In this document: one piece after another, positions 1 to 10,129 of the stretch
How positions within the stretch are numbered: the stretch's first letter is position 1
Layout: every line of letters starts with the position of its first letter
DNA from: Viscum album
Lineage: Eukaryota; Streptophyta; Magnoliopsida; Santalales; Viscaceae
Direction: 5' to 3'
NCBI GenBank assembly: GCA_963277665.1
Contig: OY728130.1
Span: 427,539,101 to 427,603,100 of the forward strand
DNA length: 64,000 nucleotides
The notes under the pieces: generated by a model
Told to the model about the DNA's origin: nothing
Seen by the model: the letters and a program-made list of their open reading frames with translations, nothing else
Databases searched by the model: none
Made by a program: the position numbers and the translations under genes

Positions 1-22
1 CCATCCTACGGAAAAAGGAAAT

Positions 23-451
23 CACCGGGCGTGCGTACGTACGGAATACTGTCTCCACGCCGTGGTGTAATCTATTTTCCTCCACCACCTTAATTGGATG
101 GGTATAAAGGTGTAATGAGTAACTATATATGATTATTATAAAGTGATATTGATACTGAAATAGTATACATACACTTCAACACAATTTCACGACCATGGGA
201 ACGATATCATCGCTCGTGCGTACGTACGGAATACCGTCTCCACGACGCGATGAGAATCATTCTCAATGATTAACCATTCATGAATGATTATAAAGTATAT
301 ATAATAATTACTAATGAAATATATGACCTAATAATGATAATGGAATTATTTATATTTATATGTATGTCATCTACTTAATTCCATTCAATTCAATAAGGAA
401 ACGAAAACAGCGTTCATGCGTACGTACGGACTACCGTCTCCATGAACGGTG
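23..451 (+). promoter_or_regulatory. Three tandem RNA hairpin modules in the leader (5' LTR copy)
   Basis: Three hairpins start at 23, 208 and 408. Arms are caccgggcgtg / cacgccgtggtg (23-33, 56-67), catcgctcgtg / cacgacgcgatg (208-218, 241-252) and cagcgttcatg / catgaacggtg (408-418, 441-451). The arms differ from each other but each pair is complementary apart from a small bulge, internal loop or mismatch. The 22-base loops are nearly identical: cgtacgtacgg, then aata, acta or aatac, then ccgtctc or a one-base variant. Inside the loop acgg and ccgt can pair. cgtacgtacg is self-complementary. Function is not known; a dimerisation or packaging role is inference. Confidence 0.75.
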
Positions 452-1817
452 TATTTCTTTCCATTTACTGATTTATTATATATGTATATTCTGAATATAT
501 ATATATAATTCTTGTTTTATATTCTGGAATTAAGTAATCATGATCTAAGTAATCATATGAATAATTACAAGTTAAAAACACGAACGACAAATGAGACGAT
601 TTTACCCAAAACGCTTCTTTAACATAGAATTTACAAAAGAACGGGTAATATAAAGTCATAAGTGAACCATATATGATATCATAACAGTGAATATGATTCT
701 GTAATAAGTCAATGACCTTATTTAAATCATTATACAGGAGGTTCAGACATATACGAAGTAAATCAGACCTAAGGTAAGGGAAATATCACAATCTCATTTT
801 TATCCGAGATTGCTTATACTTTAGTATTTACTGGGGTGTATTTTATCATCCACATCCATATTTCCTCAATATGTAATATTATTTCCATCCACCTATAGTT
901 GTTTAAATCCAATTTTACCCTTCGGTGAGTTTTTAGTAAAAGATATGAAAGTAATCTTTTGTCGTTTTTCGTACGAGGTACTTTTTTGACTTTTCTGACA
1001 AAAGTACGAGAAGAATGTTTTTTTAACTTATACGGCATGAATGGATTTTTAAAACATTATTTCCAAGAAGATTCCTTTACAAGTTTTCAAGTTTATTTTT
1101 AATCAACTTCTTTTAGTTTTAAATTGTAAAACATTTTAAGAAAGGAAAATGTTTTTGAAGTAGAAAGGGTATATTCCTCAAGAATGGATTTCAAGTGTTT
1201 TATCAAACATATTTTCCATATAAGATAATAAAGGGTTCTGTTTCTATCCCTATTATTACATGGATTTGATTATGTTGTGATGGAAATATTTTTATGAATT
1301 CCTTTATCTTATATGAATTGTTTTATGATGTCATGTTGTTTAAGAATCCCATTTTTATCACATGGGTTATGCAATGATGTATGATTTATGATTTTGTGGA
1401 ACACATAAGAATGGTATCATTATGAGATGGGTGGGACCTATATCTCCCTCCAATGCATTGGGTAATGATTTTATATCTCATGAGATAGACATGGCTGGAA
1501 TGGTAGGTTATACCGGTTCAGTGAAACAGGACTGAAACGAGGGTTACTCGATTCAGAAAGGGACTTTGTCCACTAAGATAGTCTTCGCAATGAGTCTTGA
1601 CTAACAAGAAATGATTCTCTATGATTATGTGTGAATGACACAAAGTTTCATGTTTTCAGTTATGATTATTGTGATTACATTTCACTACCATGATTTACCC
1701 CATGTTATGAAATTATGATCTCTTTTTCAGGTTATGATTTCCAAAAGTTATGTGCTTATGTATATGATGTGATTGATATTTCTTTTGTTTACCATTACTG
1801 AGAATTTGAGCTCACCC

Positions 1818-1839
1818 TTTTATGTTTTCTTTTCCCCAG
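1818..1839 (+). promoter_or_regulatory. Putative 3' splice site of leader intron (5' LTR copy)
   Basis: A pyrimidine-rich run ending ttttccccag lies before gatataaagaaagg. The same site is recognisable in the second element (ttatttccacag before tctataagaatggg, AG at 45957) and in the minus-strand solo LTR (ttttttccatag before gacataaagatg, AG at 20398). Conservation across three diverged LTRs supports a real acceptor. The matching donor for this copy lies left of the window; it is seen in the 3' LTR at 6778. Confidence 0.55.
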
Positions 1840-2043
1840 GATATAAAGAAAGGTTTTATGTAAAAAAAAGAAGATCTTTATGGGAGATTTTGAAGATCTT
1901 TCACCACGATTAGAAGATTATATTCCGAGTTTCCAAAGACACTAAACTATTACGATCCTTGTGTGTGTGTTTTTTGTTATGTACTAAGTATTCCGCAAAA
2001 GTAATGTGAAGTCCATGTACGTCAAGATACGGGTCTCTACAGT

Positions 2044-2055
2044 TGGTATTAGAGG
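2044..2055 (+). promoter_or_regulatory. Primer binding site, initiator-tRNA-Met type
   Basis: tggtattagagg starts two bases after the LTR end and differs by one base from tggtatcagagg, the usual plant site complementary to the 3' end of initiator tRNA-Met. It marks the start of minus-strand DNA synthesis and fixes the 5' LTR boundary. Confidence 0.8.
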
Positions 2056-2301
2056 AAAGGTTTAGTCAACCTTTGGAAACTAGGATGCGAAAACGTCAGT
2101 GAGATCCCTAGAGATATTTCTAAGGTATGTCTAGGGATGTCCCTAAGGTTAAGTATACGTATAGGTTATAGTACTAGAATTATGCTAACGATCATAGAAT
2201 TAAACCTAAGATGTTAGATATTGAAGGTACTCCCCCTTTATTATGTTGTTTTCCCTAACATGATTTTTGCCTCTCACACTATTCTTTTTGGGTTTTAGAC
2301 G

Positions 2302-3417
2302 ATGGCTGGAACCCGAAGGAACCGTGTTGATCAATGCAATGGACAATGCAATGATTGTCCTCCTGAACAAACCAATGTTATGGGAGATGGAGTGAAAAAT
2401 CTTATTGCTATACTTACACAAGCTATGAATCATTCTGGACTTCCAAATGAGCATAGAAGGGAACAATATTCTATTGAGTCCATCATGAGGCAACGTCCAC
2501 CTACTTTCAGTGGGTCTTCTGATCCAATTGTTGCTGAACAATGGATCAGTACCACTGAAAAGATATTTTCAGTTCTTCAATGTTCTGAGCATGATAAAGT
2601 CATCTTAGCAGTTTATCGTTTGGAAGGTGAAGCTGATCAATGGTGGAATCTTATCAAGAATACGAGGCAAAGAGATGAAATTGAGTCCATGGAATGGGAT
2701 GAGTTTAAGAACTTGTTTTTCAGTAAGTACTTCCCTCGTATTCTTCGAAAAAAGATGGAGAAAGAGTTTCTTGAACTGAAGCAAAGGGATGATGAATCTG
2801 TTGGTACCTATGAAGCAAATTTTACAAGACTTGCAAGGTACGCTTCTGGTATTATCATCCAACCTGAAAGTAAAGTTGATCGATTTTTCAGTGGCTTAAA
2901 ACCAAGTCTTCGAAGGGCATTAGCTATAAGAGACTTCAGTTTCTTTGAAGAAATTGTGCGTTGTGATATCAAGGTAGAAATGGAAGTTGGTGTTACATAT
3001 CCATCTCATGGTTTTGACAAGAAACAAAAGATGGAGTTCAAGGAGAAATCTCAGAATAATGGTGAAAAGAAGATGAATGTTTCCTTATGCACAAAGTGTG
3101 GAAAAAAGCATGGTGGAGATTGTCTTAAAGGGACTAGAAAATGTTTTAAGTATGGAAAAGAAGGCCATCGAGAAACTGAGTGTCGAAGTAATGGAAAAAG
3201 GTTTTCTAATGATGTGAATAAAGCAAACACTGCAGAGAACGCACCACCAACACTTCAATGCTTCAAGTGCAAGGAAATGGGGCATTATTCTAATAAATGC
3301 CCTAATCCAAGGTTTAGTGATGATCAGCATGAGAAACAACTGAAGGCAAAGTACAAAGGGAAGTCACATGCGATCACTATTGGCGATGTTGAATATGAAA
3401 ACGATGTGGTGGAATAA
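2302..3417 (+). CDS. gag: Retrotransposon Gag (capsid/nucleocapsid) protein, intact
   Basis: A 371-residue protein that would form the cytoplasmic virus-like particle and bind the element's RNA. Residues about 65-210 carry a Retrotrans_gag domain like that of plant Ty3/gypsy (Del/Tekay-like) elements: RPPTFSG at 65, VAEQW, then WW at 114-115 and the FFSKYFP block. The tail has three zinc-knuckle units: CX2CX3HX3C at 263-274, a second at 281-294, and CX2CX4HX4C at 320-333. In the second unit the second cysteine is tyrosine (residue 284, CFKYGKEGH), so that knuckle probably binds zinc poorly. The start follows a 260-base leader after the PBS and gives the full N-terminus. No stop or frameshift interrupts it. 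It is followed by a stop and no protease, reverse transcriptase, RNase H or integrase, so this is a gag-only element needing pol in trans. A decayed homologue lies at 46438. Confidence 0.93.
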   Translation: MAGTRRNRVDQCNGQCNDCPPEQTNVMGDGVKNLIAILTQAMNHSGLPNEHRREQYSIESIMRQRPPTFSGSSDPIVAEQWISTTEKIFSVLQCSEHDKVILAVYRLEGEADQWWNLIKNTRQRDEIESMEWDEFKNLFFSKYFPRILRKKMEKEFLELKQRDDESVGTYEANFTRLARYASGIIIQPESKVDRFFSGLKPSLRRALAIRDFSFFEEIVRCDIKVEMEVGVTYPSHGFDKKQKMEFKEKSQNNGEKKMNVSLCTKCGKKHGGDCLKGTRKCFKYGKEGHRETECRSNGKRFSNDVNKANTAENAPPTLQCFKCKEMGHYSNKCPNPRFSDDQHEKQLKAKYKGKSHAITIGDVEYENDVVE

Positions 3418-4746
3418 TTAAGTGTGTATGTAATGGGATTCCAAAATAATGTTGTATCATAAAGTATTGGAATATTTATGTATTGGTTTTCAATAATTTT
3501 ATGGTACCAGTAACCATGGAAAGTGATTGAGATATTTTTGGAAAAAGAATGATATGCGCATAATGAAGGGAAAATGAGAAAATTAAATATTTGACAGTAT
3601 TCATGAGATCATGATTGATATAAGGACTAAGTGATATCATGGTTTGAGTATATAGAATTTTGAGGATTTTGGTATGCGGAAAGTGTTAAATTTTAACTGC
3701 GTTCATGTTTTCACTAAGGTATTCAAGAGAATACATGATTAAGGACTTTGAATGTTTGGAATGTGACCAACAAAACATATCTTATGATATATGGGGATCA
3801 ACGATGGTATTAAATATCTGGTAATCGTTTTCACTATGTTATGAGAATGGACTGCAGTATTATTGATAAGCCTAAAGATTGGAATGGATTATGTTGGAAA
3901 TAAGTTAGTATTGTTTAAGGATAGAAGTTTTTTTCGATATTATTGATGGGATGTTATAGTAATATAGTTTTAGAAAAAGGACAACCTGCAGAACGGGCGA
4001 CAGCCCATCGCGTCGGACAAGGCTGTGGGAATCGAACCCACAACCGAAGTGCGACTGGCCTTTATCGCCTACCACTGGCCTATAGGAAGTCCCTGTTTAG
4101 TAGAAACTAGTTTTATTATATTAAGCAGTATGATATATGAAGTATAAGGCCATTTTAGGAACCATATATGATTAATCTCACTATAGATCGACTTATGTAT
4201 ATAAATTTTTCTAACCTTTTGAGACAGATGGAATGACCCGTCATTCTATCACATGATCTGCTAACACTTCACGGATAACAAATTCAACTTCATTTATTTA
4301 AGAGATGAAGTTGAAATTGTTAAAGGCACGAACAATAGTGAGGTTGTACCAACATAAAGTAAGTATTTATTCTAATTCAAATTCTTTAACTTTAGGGAAA
4401 AGATCTTGAAAACCAAAAATATTGTCCTAGTGATCTTATATCTGATGAATCAGATGGTACCTTAGATCGTCACAAATTTATGGCTTTGTGATTACTGGAT
4501 TTTCCACAGCCATGTTCTCTACCACTCTCCATCATAACATGATGGTTAGATTTCTCTTCCATATCCATATTTTCACCTATGTGGAAACCTAGTGATTAGT
4601 TTATTTGGGTAACCGTTAAGTTTCATACTTTTGTTTTTAAATATTGGTTTTGATATTCCTTTTTACGATGTGGGTTTCTATTAAAGAAACTTTCGATTAG
4701 TAATCCATTTATAACCCTGACGAATTTCGAGGGCGAAAATCATTTT
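3418..4746 (+). other. Non-coding part of the element interior (no pol)
   Basis: About 1.3 kb between the gag stop and the polypurine tract. Reading it in all frames I find no protease, RT, RNase H or integrase motif and no open frame of note. Patches match the second element: the tRNA-like unit, and the segment around 4510-4620 (caccactctccatcat type) which recurs near 48560. It is therefore ancestral to the family and not a random filler. Confidence 0.6.
4017..4089 (-). other. Antisense tRNA-like unit with pol III A and B boxes
   Basis: On the minus strand an A box (taggccagtgg, complement of 4072-4082) and a perfect B box (ggttcgattcc, complement of 4028-4038) are 32-33 bases apart, as in a class I tRNA. 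The T arm is perfect: gtggg, loop ttcgatt, cccac. The D stem is partial and the acceptor arms (cttccta and agccttg) do not pair, so it is not a working tRNA gene. The same unit with the same spacing is at 47534-47606 in the second element. It is a tRNA-derived pol III promoter relic or a retained functional part. Confidence 0.6.
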
Positions 4747-4759
4747 AAGGGGGGTAGAA
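4747..4759 (+). promoter_or_regulatory. Polypurine tract (plus-strand primer)
   Basis: aaggggggtagaa lies directly before the 3' LTR start tgtaacagcccgag. The tract primes plus-strand DNA synthesis and fixes the LTR boundary. Confidence 0.8.
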
Positions 4760-6600
4760 TGTAACAGCCCGAGATTTAATAAAAAAATATTCTTTATAAT
4801 TTTATTAATGTCTTGTGATGTACGCTACACAAAAAGGAGCTTTCACAACACACATCTTTGACTTACCTTGCATTACACGCAATCGCAACCTTCCTCGATA
4901 GCGTGTGTAGTACGCAATATTGAGTTTCATGAAACAATGATATGCTATTAAAATATTATTAAAACTAGCCGTTATGAATAGTAATATCCAATTTTTAAAT
5001 TTTATAAATTTTAGCTCTCAAAATTGACTTCATGTTTGGATTCGGAGTATCGAATTTAGCCTAAGGTGAAATTTTGGTACTTTTCGGATAACTTTCATAT
5101 TCTGATGAATAGTGAAAATTACTAAATTATAATTAAAAACAACTTTTTTAATCGAAATAATTAATAGTGATAAATTATTAATTTGAGTGGTTTTAAAGTA
5201 TATTTAGAATATATTTTTAGAATTTAATACAATGTTGGTCATTGAATGTAATTTCACATTTAAACCAGACATAATCAAGTGTCAATCTTTTGATAGATAT
5301 TGTTTCTTAAAAACACGCTATTTGTTTTAACAGCGGGATTTAATTATAAAATTAATTAATGAAACTTCTATGTTATGAATTTGGTAAAATAGACTTCATT
5401 TTTGAATTCGGAATATGAAATATAGATTAGGATGAAATTTTGGCATTTTTCTGAAAAACATCAATTTTTGATGAATAGTGAAACTACTAAGTGGTAGTTA
5501 AAAAACTGAATTTTTCATAAAACATAATTTTACCGCTTCTGTGAATGGAATTTCAAAAACCCGAGAGACACGGTTGATGTCAGTAAGTAAAATGTGGTTC
5601 AATGAGATGAAAATAATTTTTGGAGAATAGTAACTTTTTACTTTTATTTACCACGGTTAATAGTAAATAGGGTAATTAAGGGTAAGAATGACATTGATAT
5701 TACCCAAACACTTGTCCTAATTCTATTGGAAAAGTTTATCTCGACCAAAAACAACCTTAAGTGTAAAATATTATCATTTAGGCCCACTTGGATTAGATTA
5801 GGACATTTATTATTATTTAATTCAAAGAAGAGTTAAAAGAGTTAAAATCAAAGTATATTTACTAAAACATTTTAAATATAGGGTTTTACATAAGATAAAT
5901 TCGATTGTAAATATTCATTAGAAAGATAAAACGATTTCCTACATTATGGTATTTTATTTGTAATTTTTAGACATCATATAATGTAATTTATTTATGACAC
6001 AAAGATGATGCAGTAATTATCTTATTAATGAAATATTGACATAATTGATATTATAAATACCAAAATAAATGTAATTTAAGACTTTTTATGAATTAAACTA
6101 ATTTTATAGGTTACTATGATATATTATTGTTGATTTAATAAACTTTTTTCGAACATATAATTCTGTTATGACTTTCACAAAAATCATATATCAAATAGTG
6201 TCAAAATTGACACAAAATAGTTTTTAAATCAAATATTATATAATTAATTGTCATTTTATTCCTAAAAATCTAAGGTTCGGCCAAATGACTTAGATAAGGA
6301 TATATATATTAATAATAATCAATTTGGGGTTCTTTTGGCATGTTATAGTAATTTTATTAACCATATAGTGTAAGAAAACAAAAAGACACGGTAAAAGTTA
6401 AATTATTTAACTTAGAGTTAAAACTAATTGATAAGGTTAAAATAATAACCTAAACTTGTCTAAATCCTATTGGTTGATAGTATTTCGACCCATCCCCACT
6501 TTAGCTTCGAAATAAGACCCTTTGGAACCATTATAAACCGATTTTGACTTTAATATAAAATAATATTTTGAGATATTCCTAAGGTGCCCCTCTCCTCCCT

Positions 6601-6608
6601 TATAAAAG
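6601..6608 (+). promoter_or_regulatory. TATA box of the LTR promoter
   Basis: tataaaag, preceded by the pyrimidine-rich cccctctcctccct. The same arrangement occurs at 44116 and on the minus strand at 23131-23138, and in decayed form at about 50635. Transcription is expected to start about 30 bases downstream, near 6630, dividing the LTR into a 1.87 kb U3 and a 2.3 kb transcribed leader. Confidence 0.65.
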
Positions 6609-6777
6609 GGCACCTCTTCCCTCTCCTCCTCACACCAATTTGAGCATTCAAGATCGGCCAACCCCTGCCAAAATCTCTTCTCCACTTCCCTAGTATCATC
6701 CTAGAGGTCCTGGACTTCTTAAAAGACCAATTTTAGTTCCCTAAAAGGAGGTCTCAAAGAAGTACTTCAAAGAAGAG

Positions 6778-8763
6778 GTAATATCCATTACCGATCTTTT
6801 TCAATTTCTTTCTTCTTCAACTTATTCTTCTTTAGTTGTTTCATGATAAAGTAATAACATAAGTATTTATTATATACTGATATGTTATTATAAATATGAA
6901 ACAACTCTAATTAACCTTCTATCCATCCTACGGAAAAAGGAAATCACCGCGCGTGCGTACGTACGGAATACCGTCTCCACGCCGTGGTGTAATCTATTTT
7001 CCTCCACCACCTTAATTGGATGGGTATAAAGGTGTAATGAGTAACTATATATGATTATTATAAAGTTATATTGATACTGAAATAGTATAAATACACTTAA
7101 ACACAATTCCACGACCATGGGAACGATATCATCGCTCGTGCGTACGTACGGAATACCGTCTCCACGACGCGATGAGATTCATTCTCAATGATTAGCCATT
7201 CATGAATGATTATAAGGTATATATAATAAGTAATAATGAAATATATTACCTAATAATGATACTGGAATTATTTATATTTATATGTATTTCATCTACTTAA
7301 TTCCATTCAATTCAATAAGGAAACGAAAACAGCGTTCATGCGTACGTTCGGACTACCGTCTCCATGAACGGTGTATTTCTTTCCATTTAATGATTTATTA
7401 TATATGTATATTCTGAATATATATATATAAATCATGTTTTATAATCTGGAATTAAGTAATCATGATCTAAGTAATCATATGAATAATTACAAGTTAAAAA
7501 CACGAACGACAAATGAGACGATTTTACCCAAAACGCTTCTTTAACATAGAATTTACAAACGAACGGGTAATATAAAGTCATAAGTGAACCATATATGATA
7601 TCATAACAGTGAATATGATTCTATAATAAGTAAATGACATTATTTAAATCATTATACAGGAGGTTCGGACACATACAAAGCAAATCGGACCTAAGGTAAG
7701 GGAAATATCACAATCTCATTTTTATCCGAGATTGTTTATACTTTAGTATTTACTGGGGTTTATTTTATCATCCACATCCATATTTCCTCAATATGTAATA
7801 TTATATCCATCCACCTACAGTTGTTTAAATCCAATTTTACCCTTCGGTGAGCATTTAGTAAAAGATATGAAAGAAATCTTTTGTCGTTTTTCGTACGAGG
7901 TACTTTTTTGACTTTTCCGACAAAAGTACGCGAAGAATGTTTTTTTAACTTATACGGCATGAATGGATTTTTAAAACATTATTTCCAAGAAGCTTCCTTT
8001 ACAAGTTTTCAAGTTTATTTTTAATCAACTTCTTTTAGTTTTAAAATGTAAGACATGTTAAGAAAGGAAAATGTTTTTGAAGTAGAAAGGATATTTTCCT
8101 CAAGAATGGATTTCAAGTGTTTTATCAAAATTATTTTTCATATAAGATAATAACGGGTTATGTTTCTATCCCTATTATTACATGGATTTTATTATGTTGT
8201 GATGGAAATATTTTTATGAATTCCTTTATCTTTTATGAATTGTTTTATGCTATCATGTTGTTTAAGAATCCCATTTTTATTACATGGGTTATGCAATGAT
8301 GTATGATTTATGATTTTGTGGCACACATAAGAATGGTATCATTATGAGATGGGTGGGACCTATATCTCCCTCCAATGCATTGGGTAATGATTTTATATCT
8401 CATGAGATAGACATGGCTGGAATGGTAGGTTATACCGGTTCAGTGAAACAGGACTGAAATGAGGGTTACTCGATTCAGAAAGGGACTTTGTCCACTAAGA
8501 TAGTCTTGGCAATGAGTCTTGACTAACAAGAAATGATTCTCTATGATTATATGTGAATGCCACAAAGTTTCATGTTTTATGTTATGATTATTGTTATTAC
8601 ATTTCACTGCCATGATTTACCCCCATGTTATGAAATTATGATCTCTTTTGCAGGTTAAGATTTCCAAAAGTTATGTGCTTATGTATATGATGTGATTGAT
8701 ATTTCTTTTATTTACCCTTACTGAGCATTTTAGATCACCCTTTTATGTTTTCTTTTCCCCAAG
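6778..8763 (+). other. Putative leader intron (3' LTR copy)
   Basis: Donor agaag-ag|gtaata at 6778 lies about 150 bases after the expected start. Acceptor is ttttccccaag at 8763 here and ttttccccag in the 5' LTR. Donors in relatives at the same distance from their TATA boxes: ttttaag|gtaatg (minus, 22961), ttttagag|gtatca (50813), ttgaagag|gtaaag (26324); the 5' LTR of element 2 has gc instead of gt at 44294. The intron contains all hairpins, so only unspliced RNA keeps them. This is comparative inference; no transcript data are available here. Confidence 0.5.
6945..7373 (+). promoter_or_regulatory. Three tandem RNA hairpin modules (3' LTR copy)
   Basis: Copies of the 23-451 cluster, starting at 6945, 7130 and 7330. 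The first has loop ...aataccgtctc where the 5' LTR has aatactgtctc. The third has cgtacgttcgg, which breaks the palindrome, a difference from the 5' LTR (cgtacgtacgg). Confidence 0.75.
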
Positions 8764-9150
8764 ATATAAAGAAAGGTTTTAGGTAAAAAAAGGAGATCTT
8801 TATGGGAGATTTTGAAGATCTTTCACCACGATTAGAAGATTATATTCCGAGTTTCCAAAGACACTAAACTATTAAGATCCTTGTGTGTGTGTTTTTTTAT
8901 GTACTAAGTATTCCTCAAAAGTAATGTAAAGTCTATGTACGTCAAGATACGGGTCTCTACACAGCACATACCGCTTCTATGTGGGTCAGATCCTATGTGA
9001 GTCAGTGGGGGTTATTACCTATCAATCTAATGTGGGTCAGAGGCAGTGCCTCTTAACAGAATAAAATGATCTAGCATATGCATAATCATCTTTATTTCTG
9101 TACATATGTTATACCAAGTGTGATCTAAGTTAATTACCTTCGTGTATTTT

Positions 9151-9366
9151 CTTCATGGTGTTACATGTGTGGTGCTTATACCTTTGTGGTGTTGTCTTCG
9201 TGGTGTTACATGTGTGGTTCTTTTACCTTCGCAGTGTTGTCTTCGTGGTGTAATCTTTGTGGTACTTCTATCTTCGTGGTGTTACCTATGTGATACTTGT
9301 AACTTTGTGGTGTTACCTATGTTGTATTTCTACCTTCGTGGTGCTTCCATTGTGGTATTATTTCCT
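9151..9366 (+). repeat. 31-bp minisatellite (cttcgtggtgtta type)
   Basis: About six imperfect 31-bp units of the form cttcgtggtgttac-tatgtg-tacttgtaa, with two 14-bp short units (ctttgtggtgttgt at about 9181, cttcgcagtgttgt at about 9226) interleaved early in the array. An open frame over it is a by-product of the repeat. It lies just outside the 3' LTR of the first element. Confidence 0.75.
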
Positions 9367-10129
9367 CTTGGGTGAGATGAGTATATCTTGTAAACTTAGG
9401 TATATGTATGGGAATATACCTAAGTATTGTTGATTTTATCGCATTATTCATGAGATTGGGGTCTTTCTTTTTGGTATTTACCTTGTGGAACTATGGGAGA
9501 TATATGGGGTCGTAGGGTCCCTATTGAGTATCATTGTACTCAATCATACACGGGCTATTCCCACACCTTGTTGTGTCTTGTGCAGATAACAGACAACATT
9601 GATTGAGGCTAAGGGATCTGAGACTGGATGGTACTCAAAGGTAGACCATTCAGCATGATGTGATGCTTGGACTACGGATTATGAGCTGTGCATACCCTTC
9701 AGGTATGATCCTCAATAGACGATCCATGAGATGTTTTTCACTTTTCATTTGTTTGTATACAATTTAGTTGTACTAGTACTTTTTAATTGTTCTTGTATTC
9801 CAGACCCTTTAATTTAAGCACACTTTTACTACAGCAGTTTACATCATGGTTTCTTCTTATTGTGTTCTATGAGTGTGTGTCTGTACAGGTTTAAGAAAAT
9901 TCCTACCCATTTTAGGGATACGCCTTTACAGTGCTTTTTTCCATCCCCTGGACTATGAAAGGCGGTCTTGGGGTCTTCATGTCATGGGCTCCGAGGGACA
10001 AGTCATGATAGATAATACATACACACATAGTCCTCTAGCAATCCATCAAAGTCATTCAGAAATTTAGTCTGGTTATTCATCTAATTACTTTAAAATATAA
10101 TCCTTAAACAATCTTATAAACTATCTATT
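9367..10129. other. Unassigned sequence between minisatellite and CACTA
   Basis: Moderate-GC, non-repetitive sequence with no coding similarity that I recognise. It, together with 8962-9150, may be the 3' part of the CACTA element or an old LTR fragment. No terminal repeat could be fixed. Confidence 0.3.

Larger units (their letters stand above)
1..2041 (+). mobile_element. 5' LTR (partial) of a gag-only Ty3/gypsy-type retrotransposon
   Basis: Bases 1-2041 repeat at about 6923-8961 with only scattered differences, so they are the two LTRs of one element. The left part of this LTR, about 2.16 kb judging from the 3' copy, lies outside the window. It ends at ...tctctaca and is followed at once by a primer binding site. 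High LTR similarity implies a fairly recent insertion. This part holds the leader region (R/U5) with three hairpins, a pyrimidine tract with AG, and no gene. Short ORFs in it are chance. Confidence 0.9.
4760..8961 (+). mobile_element. 3' LTR (complete, about 4.2 kb) of the gag-only element
   Basis: Starts tgtaacagcccgag right after the polypurine tract and ends tctctaca, matching the 5' LTR end. At 4.2 kb it is longer than the interior. Order inside: AT-rich U3 (4760 to about 6630), TATA box at 6601, putative splice donor at 6778, three hairpins at 6945-7373, splice acceptor at about 8763. Its U3 resembles the LTRs at 20150-24766 (minus), 41342 and 48787, for example around the gttggtcattgaatgtaattt segment at about 5230. 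No coding region. Confidence 0.92.

Noticed and set aside
23..451. CRISPR array from repeated 22-base loops
   Set aside because: Only three copies, each inside an inverted repeat, at a 200-bp period, in plant DNA.
814..1038. 74-codon minus-strand frame, repeated at 7760-7960
   Set aside because: It recurs only because both lie in the LTR; the copies differ in length and the frame is absent from related LTRs.
2206..2541. 111-codon minus-strand frame
   Set aside because: Antisense shadow of the gag start; no family features.
4017..4089. A functional tRNA gene
   Set aside because: The acceptor arms do not pair and the anticodon arm is irregular, so I list it only as tRNA-like.
6945..7373. Hammerhead ribozyme (retrozyme-type) in the hairpins
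   Set aside because: The ctgatga and gaaa core is not arranged around the stems, and the conserved bases are different.
9142..9375. 77-codon frame rich in Val, Leu and Cys
   Set aside because: A by-product of the 31-bp minisatellite.
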